Shown: one piece after another, positions 30,898 through 39,489 of the stretch
How the letters are laid out: every line of letters begins with the position of its first letter
Position numbering within the stretch: the first letter of the stretch is position 1
IMG/VR virus record: IMGVR_UViG_3300023443_001574
Span: 1-50,393 of that record
DNA from: a virus
Reading direction: 5' to 3' (one strand)
Length of the DNA stretch: 50,393 bases
The notes under the pieces: model-generated
What the model saw: the letters and a program-made list of their open reading frames with translations, nothing else
What the model was told of the DNA's origin: nothing
Databases searched by the model: none
Made by a program: the position numbers and the translations under genes

Positions 30898-32859
30898 GTG
30901 AAGGCCAAGCTACAAAAGAAAGTTCTTAGATCTATCAAAGCCGGATTAACCGATGCAGAAATTTCAAAAGCACTAAAAGTTTCTCGTAGTTCAGTATGGC
31001 GAATTAGGTCCAATCTCAAAAACAATCCAATCCTGGACGGAACCGTACTCACTGAAAAAGAACGCAAGGCATATGATGAATACAAAGCAGAACAGAAAAG
31101 AACTGAGATAAAACGTCCATGGTGGACCAAAATATTTACATTAAGAAGAAGTCTGGCTGATGGTCCTCTAGGTGATTATGGCGAGCCTGGATTAATGGAA
31201 GCAACTCAGCATCATCAAAATTTTCTCAACAATTACACTCCGCAATACAATGTTCAACCAATTGAAGTGAAGCTTGACAAAAAGAAAATAGTAGACCAAT
31301 CCCCATATGTAGCCCGGTCCAGGAAAAGCGGTCAAGTTATTTTTCCTAAATTTTTCATGAATCCATACCAGGCATTAGATTATATCGTACTCCAGGATAT
31401 CTGGATGCACACCATATGCGGAACCATCATTGACGTCCTAACTGCATTCACAATGGGTAAAGGAATCCATCCAGTACTCAAGCTAAATGATGAAGATAAG
31501 GTTGAGATTAAAAAAATCAAAGAAACAAAAACTGTTTCAAAAGCTCCAGAGAAAGGACCAGGAGAAGTCGAGAAAGAAAAACCAGAACAGAAACAAGGAC
31601 AAGAGGAACCAGAACCTGAACCTGAAGCAGAAGACTCTCCAACAATGGAAGAAGTTGAGAGAGATGAAAGCAAGGAAGAAGCAATTGCCAGGGTCCTAGA
31701 TGAAAACAAAAAGCTCCTGGAACCATTGACTGCAATTGATGAATCATTCTCTGACCCACTTGGCGAAGACCCAATGATGGATGAAAGTTTCGACAGCAAG
31801 GTAACAGCTCTCGTGAGGAACCACTGGATTTATGGACGTGATTTGATGACAAAGGAATACTTCACGGAAAGAACTTTCAAGTGGGACGGCAAAAGCTTCC
31901 CTGCCATTCCAAATGTCCTCAAGGTATTACATCCAAGAGACATAGGCTTTGTGCAAATAGATCAGCCAACTCTCAAACTCAAAGGAACATCGTTGATGTT
32001 TTCAACTGACATCATATTAGCTGCTGACATGATTTACATGGAACATAATCCAAGCTCTCCAATCTACAACGGCAAGTTCTATGGTTATTCTAAGATGCAC
32101 AGAATGATTGGCCATGGTCGGGCTTTAAGAAAATTAATTGATAGAGACTTTCCAAACGTGGCCAGCATAGGATATGCAGGATTTTCAATTATCGCATTTA
32201 GAGAAGATAGCAAAGGCACTCCAGCAGAAGTGAGTCAGAATGAAACTTTTGTCAATACAATGACAGTTGGTTCTCCAAATGCTACGACTTTGAAAGATCC
32301 AGAACATGACATGAAGGTCCACAATGTAGACACTGACCCAAAAATTTCAGAGATGATTGAGATGGCCCACTTCCATGCAGAAGCTGCAGCAAAGTCCGCA
32401 GAGGTTCCAACTACTCTAATCTCCAAGGAGAAAGATCCTAACAGAGACACATTACTTGGTGTCTTACGTATCTTCAATGAGAACGTGATCCGCAGGGAAC
32501 GAATCAAGATTGGCAAAGTGTTCCAAATGCAGTGGTATATGCCAAACTGGAGAATCATCTACAAAGATCAAACAAAAATCCTGGAACAATTCCACGTTGA
32601 ATCTGAGTTTGATGACTTTAAACTAGAAGCCTGGGATGACTTGGTTGCAGGAGTTGTGGAATTATCAAAGCTCAATCCACTCAGAGCAGAAGCAATTGGA
32701 GACTTGTTAGGAATTGAGAACTATGAAACCAAAATTGATCCTGAAGGCAAAGCAATTGACCAGGAGATTGAACTTGGTGATGGCGCAAAGATTACAAAAT
32801 CAGCTCTTCCATCAAAGAAGAACAAATCAAGCCAGCCTCCAGTGTCAACCAAACTCTAA
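30898..32859 (+). CDS. Portal protein with N-terminal helix-turn-helix
   Basis: 653 residues from GTG 30898. Residues 1-45 (LTDAEISKALKVSRSSVWRI) are a helix-turn-helix of resolvase/terminase type. From about 130 on the protein has portal-like features: a long alpha/beta body, an acidic E/P-rich insertion near 215-265, a region with NETFVNTMTVGSPNATTL, and a long C-terminal helix part with HFHAEAAAKSAEVPTTLI. Position between terminase and protease/capsid genes fits a portal. The dodecameric portal forms the DNA gate. The added HTH is unusual. Confidence 0.7.
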   Translation: MKAKLQKKVLRSIKAGLTDAEISKALKVSRSSVWRIRSNLKNNPILDGTVLTEKERKAYDEYKAEQKRTEIKRPWWTKIFTLRRSLADGPLGDYGEPGLMEATQHHQNFLNNYTPQYNVQPIEVKLDKKKIVDQSPYVARSRKSGQVIFPKFFMNPYQALDYIVLQDIWMHTICGTIIDVLTAFTMGKGIHPVLKLNDEDKVEIKKIKETKTVSKAPEKGPGEVEKEKPEQKQGQEEPEPEPEAEDSPTMEEVERDESKEEAIARVLDENKKLLEPLTAIDESFSDPLGEDPMMDESFDSKVTALVRNHWIYGRDLMTKEYFTERTFKWDGKSFPAIPNVLKVLHPRDIGFVQIDQPTLKLKGTSLMFSTDIILAADMIYMEHNPSSPIYNGKFYGYSKMHRMIGHGRALRKLIDRDFPNVASIGYAGFSIIAFREDSKGTPAEVSQNETFVNTMTVGSPNATTLKDPEHDMKVHNVDTDPKISEMIEMAHFHAEAAAKSAEVPTTLISKEKDPNRDTLLGVLRIFNENVIRRERIKIGKVFQMQWYMPNWRIIYKDQTKILEQFHVESEFDDFKLEAWDDLVAGVVELSKLNPLRAEAIGDLLGIENYETKIDPEGKAIDQEIELGDGAKITKSALPSKKNKSSQPPVSTKL

Positions 32860-32899
32860 ACCAGTTCTATTATATCTCAACTTTCTGGAAATAATATTC

Positions 32900-33214
32900 A
32901 TGAATGAACAAGAATTGAAAGCAGCAGAAAAAGCTCTAAAAGAAAAAACTGAAGCTCAGGAAAAAGACTTTGCAGCTAAAAAGGAAGATTTTGAGAAACA
33001 TCTTAAAGCAAAAGAAAAAGAATTTGCAGAGAGAGTGAAAGCTAACGAAGACGACTTCCAGGAGAAACTTGAGAAGACTCATGCAGAGCTTGAGAAAGAA
33101 TTTGAAAATGCCAGTAAAGGAATAGCACGTCCAACAAAAAGCACTTACCGAGATTCCAAATTTTGGAAAACTGAGGAAGGCATCAAAATCAAAGCAAGAC
33201 AAGCAAAGAAGTAA
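32900..33214 (+). CDS. Coiled-coil protein, scaffold-like
   Basis: 104 residues from ATG 32900; the open frame to 32714 is the shadow of the portal gene's end. Residues 1-75 are an almost continuous K/E/A coiled coil, followed by a basic C-terminus. Between portal and protease genes it may be a scaffold or portal-associated core protein. Confidence 0.6.
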   Translation: MNEQELKAAEKALKEKTEAQEKDFAAKKEDFEKHLKAKEKEFAERVKANEDDFQEKLEKTHAELEKEFENASKGIARPTKSTYRDSKFWKTEEGIKIKARQAKK

Positions 33215-33250
33215 ACAGTTCTCAAATCAGAGAATTAGTTCCTTATTTTT

Positions 33251-34708
33251 ATGCAATGTAAATTAATGCAGCCTGTCTTCATGGCTGCCAGTGAAATCAC
33301 ATTCACTGAAACAGATGAAGGATTTTTTGTTGAAGGGTTTCTAATTTCAGATAAGATTAATGCAAATGGCTGGATGGTCACAAGAGAGGCTAATCAAAAA
33401 GATGGCCATGAATGGAAAGGAAGACCAGATATTTTTTTCATCAAGGATGGAAGACTTGATCATACTACTGGTAATTCGTTTGAAGCATCCATGGAAGCCC
33501 AAGAACCATTCCGCAAGGGAACCATGCAAAAAATTCTTGGTCTAGATATTGGAAGAAGACTGACCTCAATCTCCAAAATTGAAGACCCAGATATTATTCG
33601 AAGAATCAAAAACAAAGAAATCAAGTGGACGAGTCCTGCAGTTTTTCCAAGAAGCCTGGAAGATGTGGAGATAGTACCAACTGGTCCAAACTCTCACATT
33701 CACATTTTACATCGTTATCGTCCACTCCATCGAGCCTTTGTTGACGAGCCAGCTTATGGCAGAGGAGAGACACAACTAGGTCTTACATGCGAGGGAAACA
33801 GCAAGGAGTGTCTGGTAAAATTGGAACAACTGAAAGCTGGCATCGGTGATGATGAAGTTAATCCACTTAGAACAATTCCTTTGAAAGTTTCCAGATGTTC
33901 TGAAACAAATAATCTAATTGTTGAGCTTAAAGCTGGTGCAGAAGCTGATTGTGTTTCTAGAATTTTGTCTGAAAAGCTTGGTCCAGGAGAAGAACCAACG
34001 GACCAGGATCTGGCGATTGCATTCTCAGAATGTCGGAAACAAAAATCTAGCAAAGCAAACAGTTCTCTTAAACCAGAATCTAGATACGGTAAGCAAATGG
34101 GTAACGAAGAAATCACTAGAAAAGAGATGGATGCACTCAAATCTCAAATGAATGATATCTCTGAAGACGTCAAGAAAGCTCTGAAAGCTCAAACTGAGAC
34201 TGAAGAGGAAAAAGAGAAAGCTCGTAAAGCCCAGGAAGAAGAGGATAAGAAAAACGGTAAGGGAGGCACACAAGACACTCCAGATCCTAGAGCCAAGAGA
34301 GGAAAGCATGGCCAAGACAACGAGACCGAAAAGGAAAAGGAAGCTAGAATAGCCCAGGAAGAAGACGAGGAAAAGAAAGCCCAGGAGGAAGAGGAAAAGA
34401 AAATGACTGCTCGAATCGCATCTGAATTATCTGTTAAAATTCCATTAGTTGAAAAATATGTTGCTGCAAAGACTGCTCAAAAAACACTAGATGAGAAAGC
34501 ATCAACTGAACTTCGAGAAAAAATGCTCAAAGCGTCAGTTGAAGAGATTAAAGAAAAACTTGATGACATTGAAAGTTTTGTTGGCATATCTGAACAATCC
34601 AGTGAATCCAAAATAGGATACATGGGAACTACTGATTTTGTAGCAAATGCCGAACTTGAAAACAAGTCTACTGAAGAATTATTGAAAGAAGCGGAGATTG
34701 ATGTCTGA
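33251..34708 (+). CDS. Prohead protease fused to scaffold-like coiled coil
   Basis: 485 residues. The N-terminal 170 residues begin with VEGFLISDKINANGW and include GRLDHTTG (His71) and IKWTSPAVF (Ser128), with the order of strands of XkdF/S78-type capsid proteases; His and Ser are my candidates for catalysis. From about 280 to 420 follows a long E/K-rich coiled coil typical of scaffold domains. A segment IGDDEVNPLRTIPL (198-211) is close to one in the capsid protein. It would guide capsid assembly and then be cut away. Stop overlaps the next ATG. Confidence 0.6.
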   Translation: MQCKLMQPVFMAASEITFTETDEGFFVEGFLISDKINANGWMVTREANQKDGHEWKGRPDIFFIKDGRLDHTTGNSFEASMEAQEPFRKGTMQKILGLDIGRRLTSISKIEDPDIIRRIKNKEIKWTSPAVFPRSLEDVEIVPTGPNSHIHILHRYRPLHRAFVDEPAYGRGETQLGLTCEGNSKECLVKLEQLKAGIGDDEVNPLRTIPLKVSRCSETNNLIVELKAGAEADCVSRILSEKLGPGEEPTDQDLAIAFSECRKQKSSKANSSLKPESRYGKQMGNEEITRKEMDALKSQMNDISEDVKKALKAQTETEEEKEKARKAQEEEDKKNGKGGTQDTPDPRAKRGKHGQDNETEKEKEARIAQEEDEEKKAQEEEEKKMTARIASELSVKIPLVEKYVAAKTAQKTLDEKASTELREKMLKASVEEIKEKLDDIESFVGISEQSSESKIGYMGTTDFVANAELENKSTEELLKEAEIDV

Positions 34709-35208
34709 TGGCAGGCTCTGGTGGACCAGGAAACATTACTCATATTGACAATCTTTATGTCAAGACGGTTGCAGTCAAAACAAATGTCAAGGTTTTACTT
34801 GGCGAATTTTTGATTTTTGAAACAGATGGCTACAGAACTTTAGTAGCTGCTGATTTTTCTGCAGATAATAGATTTTTAAATTTACAAGTTGACAACGTGG
34901 TCCAGGCTGGAGAGGATGCAGACAATCTAACCACAACTGCAGTGAATGACAGAAAACCAGAAGTTGCCGTAATTACAAAAGGCTCTGATTGGGTCACAAA
35001 GATGGCTGTTGGAGTAGAACCAGGAAAGCCAGTTGGAATTACTAGATTAGATGCAAGAACTCCAGTGATCGCTGTTGCAGATGTTGCTAATGCATTACCT
35101 CCAATTCTTGTCGAAGTACTTGGAAGTTACAAACACCAAGAATTTGCTAGATTAGCTGCCGATTCCGTTTTGAATGACGATGGAATAATCTCCACAGGAG
35201 TAGTCTAA
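34708..35208 (+). CDS. Head decoration/stabilisation protein candidate
   Basis: 166 residues, beta-rich, starting in the last base of the protease gene and ending two bases before the capsid gene. This position (protease-scaffold, decoration, major capsid) is that of lambda gpD-like proteins. The opening PGNITHIDNLYVKTVAVKTN and the GVEPGKPVGITRLD turn give no certain family. Confidence 0.5.
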   Translation: MAGSGGPGNITHIDNLYVKTVAVKTNVKVLLGEFLIFETDGYRTLVAADFSADNRFLNLQVDNVVQAGEDADNLTTTAVNDRKPEVAVITKGSDWVTKMAVGVEPGKPVGITRLDARTPVIAVADVANALPPILVEVLGSYKHQEFARLAADSVLNDDGIISTGVV

Positions 35209-35210
35209 TC

Positions 35211-36578
35211 ATGAGCCAACAACTTCAACAACTCCAAGGCATGAAACACGGAGACAAACTAGTCTATTCTCCACGAACTGGAGGAATTTACTATGGCCGT
35301 GGCCACATCTCTGAACTAAACTTTGACAATCCAATGGATTTCTTGGGCATTAGAAAACTTGCTACAATGACAGCAACTCCAATTGAATTCAAAGGCAAAG
35401 TTAGCAATGCTCAAGCAGGCGCTGGAAGGACTATGTGGAAACACACTGATTATGAATTAAAGTATATGGCTGCAGCAAAAAAAGATCTTGCTCAGCAAGT
35501 TGTAAGGAAAAATCTTATTACACGAATCCAGGAGAACGGTTACAATGCAAGTGGCCTGATGGCTGCACAGCAATTGCAGCAAATGGATGCACAAATCGGT
35601 GGTATTGGCCAAGATGAAGTATCCCCTATTCGAGTTATTCCATTAATTAGAAAAATTCTAGGACAGAGACCAAACATCTTCTTTGTCGAGCAAGGATGGA
35701 GTACTGTCAATGTTGAGAAATTAGACGCCAGAGTTCCAGAACAAGACACGAGAACTGGTCAGGTCAAGATGAACCCACTTGAGAAGGTGGACTTTGACAA
35801 ACTCAAGTTTGCTGAAGACAGATTCAACCTAAAGAAAAATACTCATGCAACCTTGCTTCCATCTGAAACAAGCAAGAGAGCTGACTTTAACGTGATGCAA
35901 CTAAACTCTGCTGACGCCATGATATCATTCGCAAGAATGAGAAACGGATTGGCTTTACAAGAACTCTCCAACGCAGATGGAACACTAGTAACTCTAGATG
36001 CTCCAAGTGCAACATTCTCAATCAATGACCCCGATGCAGGAACTGCAGGAGTCTTCCCACATTCTGACTTTAGCATCAAGAAAGAACTCTTGACACAATT
36101 CCAGGACTTTCTAGATGACAACGAAGCAATTGTTGACGTCACTTACTGGAACCCAATTGACTTTGCAAGATACGAGTCAAACTATTTCACTAAAGCATTA
36201 AACCAAGGAATGAACGTAACAGTTTCCGGAGTAGTAACACTACCAGGCATTCCAGATGTAACTGCAATCTTGGATAGACGAGTTCCAAGAGGAATGTTCT
36301 ATGCAGCATCTTCCCAGGCAACTCTCAAAGGTGAAGGACCATTTGAGACAGAATTCTGGAGAGAATACACTAGAGACGCAGATGCATTTGTCATGAGAGA
36401 TTATGTGCAATTCCTAATTCCAAATCCAAAGAGATACACACGCAAGATCCAGATTGATGCAACAGCAGCATCCGGTGACGAGTTTGATACTTCCAAACAG
36501 GATGAAATCATTACTGACGCACAACTAGACACCTACATCAGAGGCGTGGCAGTACTCTTGAACAAGCCAGCAACATAG
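35211..36578 (+). CDS. Major capsid protein (HK97-fold expected)
   Basis: 455 residues, about the size of large HK97-type capsid proteins. Gene order (portal, scaffold/protease, decoration, this gene, connector) identifies it. An N-terminal 110-residue helical part may be the delta domain that is removed; IGQDEVSPIRVIPL (132-145) resembles the protease segment. The C-terminal part has YVQFLIPNPKRYTRKI, a beta segment followed by a helix. I cannot confirm the fold from sequence alone. Confidence 0.75.
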   Translation: MSQQLQQLQGMKHGDKLVYSPRTGGIYYGRGHISELNFDNPMDFLGIRKLATMTATPIEFKGKVSNAQAGAGRTMWKHTDYELKYMAAAKKDLAQQVVRKNLITRIQENGYNASGLMAAQQLQQMDAQIGGIGQDEVSPIRVIPLIRKILGQRPNIFFVEQGWSTVNVEKLDARVPEQDTRTGQVKMNPLEKVDFDKLKFAEDRFNLKKNTHATLLPSETSKRADFNVMQLNSADAMISFARMRNGLALQELSNADGTLVTLDAPSATFSINDPDAGTAGVFPHSDFSIKKELLTQFQDFLDDNEAIVDVTYWNPIDFARYESNYFTKALNQGMNVTVSGVVTLPGIPDVTAILDRRVPRGMFYAASSQATLKGEGPFETEFWREYTRDADAFVMRDYVQFLIPNPKRYTRKIQIDATAASGDEFDTSKQDEIITDAQLDTYIRGVAVLLNKPAT

Positions 36579-36591
36579 AACTAATTTCCGC

Positions 36592-36753
36592 TTGCCTCAT
36601 CCAAGACCTAAAGCCCCATTATCACCAAGAGATTTGAAAGATGACCTGGAGGTCTTTGCTTTCTCTAGACTGGACCATGCTCCATATTCAAGTGACATCA
36701 GCTTGGCATTACGTTCAAAGAAATTGAGAACACAAGGAACGGTTCCGAAATGA
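36592..36753 (+). CDS. Small protein between capsid and connector genes (53 residues)
   Basis: TTG to TGA frame whose stop overlaps the next ATG. Proline-rich start (PHPRPKAPLSPRDL), then a helix and a basic end. Coding is supported by the overlap and lack of other content in the gap. Possibly a minor head protein. Confidence 0.5.
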   Translation: MPHPRPKAPLSPRDLKDDLEVFAFSRLDHAPYSSDISLALRSKKLRTQGTVPK

Positions 36754-37163
36754 GTTTACTTAGTAATGATGCTCTGCAGTTTGTAACATTACAGTTCATC
36801 AAATCTCATTTCAAAATCACAGACACCCAAGATGACAATACTCTTCTAGCAATTGTGCAAGCTGGGAATCTTGAAGTCAAGAAACAGATAATCGCAGTGA
36901 GTGATGATTTAAATTCAATTGAAGGTTCTATCTTTTTTCAACCAGCTCAAAACGCTGCACTAGTATATGTTGAAGCAGAGATAAGACGCCAGATAAACCA
37001 ACTTTACACCGAAGCTGAAACAATCATGGCCAGGTTCAATGAGATGATGTTGACGCTAATCAGTGAAATTAGATCACAAGCTCCAGAAAGAACTTCCAGG
37101 AAACTAGCATCCAGGGAGACAGACTTTGAAGATGACTTTTTTGCAGAGAGAAGATTCCCCTAG
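36750..37163 (+). CDS. Head-tail connector-like protein
   Basis: 137 residues, helical. LLAIVQAGNLEVKKQI and AALVYVEAEIRRQINQLY are the sort of helices found in gp6/gp15-like adaptor proteins, which occupy the position right after the capsid gene. C-terminus acidic. The call rests on position, size and helical content. Confidence 0.5.
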   Translation: MSLLSNDALQFVTLQFIKSHFKITDTQDDNTLLAIVQAGNLEVKKQIIAVSDDLNSIEGSIFFQPAQNAALVYVEAEIRRQINQLYTEAETIMARFNEMMLTLISEIRSQAPERTSRKLASRETDFEDDFFAERRFP

Positions 37164-37214
37164 ATCGTAGGCTAGGAGATAGACTAAATAGATAAAAATA
37201 TAATTATATTTTTA

Positions 37215-37559
37215 TTGATAAAAACATATCCACAGTTAAAATATTATTACAAAAACAGAAAAGAAAAGATAACCTATGCCAGTAATCACGGAAAAGAAAC
37301 TAGGCATAAATTGATTCGTCTTTTGAATCCAGAAATCAAATGTGTAAAGTGTGGATTTAATGATATACGAGCTCTTCAATTAGATCATAAAAATGGTCAT
37401 GGATATAACGATAGAAAAATATTCAAATTAAGCGGAACTTCACTTTATCGATTTTATCTAAGTAATCCAGAATTAGCCAAACAAACCCTCCAAGTATTAT
37501 GTGCAAATTGTAATTGGATTAAAAAAAGCGGAAATAAAGAGAATGCTCACGTAAACTAA
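37215..37559 (+). CDS. HNH endonuclease
   Basis: 114 residues from TTG 37215. CVKCGF (first zinc pair), ALQLDHKNGHG (the D-H of the HNH core) and LQVLCANCNWIKK (second pair with the final N) are in the proper order and spacing. An AT-rich spacer with TATA-like words precedes it. It interrupts the connector genes and looks like a stand-alone homing-type nuclease, though HNH proteins also assist packaging in some phages. Confidence 0.85.
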   Translation: MIKTYPQLKYYYKNRKEKITYASNHGKETRHKLIRLLNPEIKCVKCGFNDIRALQLDHKNGHGYNDRKIFKLSGTSLYRFYLSNPELAKQTLQVLCANCNWIKKSGNKENAHVN

Positions 37560-37590
37560 TTCCTTTTTATCTAAAGTTTAAACTCTAATC

Positions 37591-38391
37591 GTGAAACAAA
37601 AACTCTGGCCAGTAATTGAACTGGAATCATTCCAGGCTAGACTTGAAAGATATCTCAGCGTTAGTGACAAGAGGCCAAACTTCATCAAACGCAATCTCTA
37701 CAATGCACTAAACTGGAATGTTATAGCTGTTTTAGAGTCACCAAAATCTGATGAAGAAATCATTGAGCAAAGTTGGCATTTTACAGATGGCCACATTCAC
37801 ACTGACGATAAATTAGACTTTTTAACAAAATTGAATTTTTACACTAGACCAGATATCTCACTAGGAGAAAAACTAAGGCATCTTCACATGAAAACCGAGT
37901 CCGCAAAGAAGTGGATTGCCGGAATGAACGAAGTGACCAATGATGGAGAGATTGGTTATGCAAATCAAGCAGCAGAAGAAGCTCCTGCAGCAAATGAAGA
38001 CTTTTTCGTAACAGCTCTATCAAATGAGCAATTAGCAAATCCTGCATCACAAAACGCTATTCTTGCAACTGATACATTCATGCAATTTGATAATCCAGGA
38101 GGAGCTGCAATTGCTGGCTCTAACAAGAACTTTGATACTGCATTCCCAAAGAGGAATGATGGAGATGCAGACAATACAGGAGCAGGAGTTGATATCGTAT
38201 CCTTCTTAACATCTTACACAACTGGAGATTTCAATGATGGTGGAACAACCATCAAGAATTTCTCTATCAATGACCAAAACACTCCAATAGCTGCAACCAA
38301 ATTATTAACTCACGGACAAATCACAGCATTCAACAAGACTGCAACTGACACTTTGAAGTTCTTCATCAACCATGAAATGAGGAGAGTCTGA
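37591..38391 (+). CDS. Virion protein of the head-tail junction region
   Basis: 266 residues from GTG 37591. N-terminal third helical with W and R; central part rich in A, N and D (EIGYANQAAEEAPAANED); C-terminal part with THGQITAFNKTATDTLKFFI. No motif I can name. Gene order suggests a connector or neck protein. Its stop overlaps the next ATG. Confidence 0.5.
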   Translation: MKQKLWPVIELESFQARLERYLSVSDKRPNFIKRNLYNALNWNVIAVLESPKSDEEIIEQSWHFTDGHIHTDDKLDFLTKLNFYTRPDISLGEKLRHLHMKTESAKKWIAGMNEVTNDGEIGYANQAAEEAPAANEDFFVTALSNEQLANPASQNAILATDTFMQFDNPGGAAIAGSNKNFDTAFPKRNDGDADNTGAGVDIVSFLTSYTTGDFNDGGTTIKNFSINDQNTPIAATKLLTHGQITAFNKTATDTLKFFINHEMRRV

Positions 38392-38750
38392 TGGCTGAAA
38401 CTACTCGTATCTACAATTACAATTCAGCAACAGATGGCTGGAAAATGTTTCCTGGTGCTGAACTAAAGACTATCAAGATTGACATGAAAAACAGAGGAAT
38501 CAGAGAAGTTGATATCGAATTCACTCATTATTGTAAGGCTGGAAAAACTCTTTGTGGATTAGATGAGCCTGCAGGTTCTTCATTCCGTAATGATGTCAGA
38601 AATCAATGTGATGGATGCAGAGAAGGATTGAGACAACAAACCATCGAAGCATTTGCTCTCCGTGATGCTGGAGATGAATCCAAAAATGTCGTTGACTATA
38701 AAGCTGCAGCAAAGAAAGACAAACCTGAATCATCCAAAGTGAGCCATTAA
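38391..38750 (+). CDS. Protein of unknown function with four cysteines
   Basis: 119 residues. HYCKAGKTLCG and NQCDGCRE provide two Cys pairs, a probable zinc site in the middle; the C-terminus is lysine-rich. Overlaps both neighbours. Probably a minor virion or assembly protein. Confidence 0.5.
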   Translation: MAETTRIYNYNSATDGWKMFPGAELKTIKIDMKNRGIREVDIEFTHYCKAGKTLCGLDEPAGSSFRNDVRNQCDGCREGLRQQTIEAFALRDAGDESKNVVDYKAAAKKDKPESSKVSH

Positions 38751-38953
38751 TGAATAGCCGTAAATTTTTCTCATTTTTAGAGCATACTTTCAATCATAAA
38801 CGAGTCGCTATGCAAAAAATGCAATATGCGGAAACAGCTAATGCTTCGGTAAGTTCGCCAAACTTTGTGGATCCTGCTATCATAGCAGAGAGTGAAGCAA
38901 AGCGTCTGGAGAACGAACCTGTTGTACTTGGGGCATCAAATCTATTTTACTAG
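38750..38953 (+). CDS. Small protein of unknown function
   Basis: 67 residues. Begins in the previous stop codon. Basic N-terminus (NSRKFFSFLEHTFNHKRV), acidic end. No motif. A 48-base T/A-rich gap follows. Confidence 0.45.
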   Translation: MNSRKFFSFLEHTFNHKRVAMQKMQYAETANASVSSPNFVDPAIIAESEAKRLENEPVVLGASNLFY

Positions 38954-39001
38954 AATAAAAGAAAAAAATTTTTCTAGAGTGTATATAATAGAGGCCGAAT
39001 A

Positions 39002-39190
39002 ATGGCTTTTCCAATGAAAATTCCATTTCAAAAAGAAATGGATATACACCAAGAACAATTTCCAGATCATGGCAGTTACATCATAACTGGAACTAATAAA
39101 AAAGAAAAATTAAGTGGAGTTTTCTGTAGGAAATGTAAAAAATACATCTCACCGATTAAATTTTTGACAAGCAAAAAGAGAAGGGGGTGA
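39002..39190 (+). CDS. Mini Cys protein with basic tail (62 residues)
   Basis: FCRKCKK gives one CxxC, H37-type residues precede it, and the end is KKRRG. The TATA-like TATATAAT near 38981 lies about 20 bases upstream, so it probably has its own promoter. Confidence 0.5.
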   Translation: MAFPMKIPFQKEMDIHQEQFPDHGSYIITGTNKKEKLSGVFCRKCKKYISPIKFLTSKKRRG

Positions 39191-39194
39191 TAGA

Positions 39195-39488
39195 TTGACA
39201 TTACTAGACAATTTTAAACCAGACACAGAAGAAGGATTCCCTGTTCATCAATTCGTCCACGCTGGAATGTTTTGGGCATTAGGTGTATTTAGTAGAGCAG
39301 ACATGATTTCTAAATTCAACTTACAAGCAAGCGATGAACCACAACTGGATGAGTTAGCAGCCTTTTACACTGGACTTCCAAACAATGAGAAATTTTTATT
39401 CATACAAAAAGTTGAAGGTGCACTTGAACTTTATGAAACTGGATTAATGACAGAACAAGAAGTAAAAACACAGTTGGAATTGACATAA
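39195..39488 (+). CDS. Protein of unknown function (97 residues)
   Basis: TTG start three bases after GGTGAT (39186-39191), the ribosome-binding word used by other TTG genes here. Helical (FVHAGMFWALGVFSRADMIS; NEKFLFIQKVEGALELYETG). Small helical proteins before tail fibre genes are often chaperones; nothing specific supports that here. Confidence 0.5.
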   Translation: MTLLDNFKPDTEEGFPVHQFVHAGMFWALGVFSRADMISKFNLQASDEPQLDELAAFYTGLPNNEKFLFIQKVEGALELYETGLMTEQEVKTQLELT

Positions 39489-39489
39489 A

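Noticed and set aside
31380-31799. 139-codon minus-strand frame rich in S and G
   Set aside because: Shadow of the acidic E/P-rich insertion of the portal gene; low-complexity antisense product.
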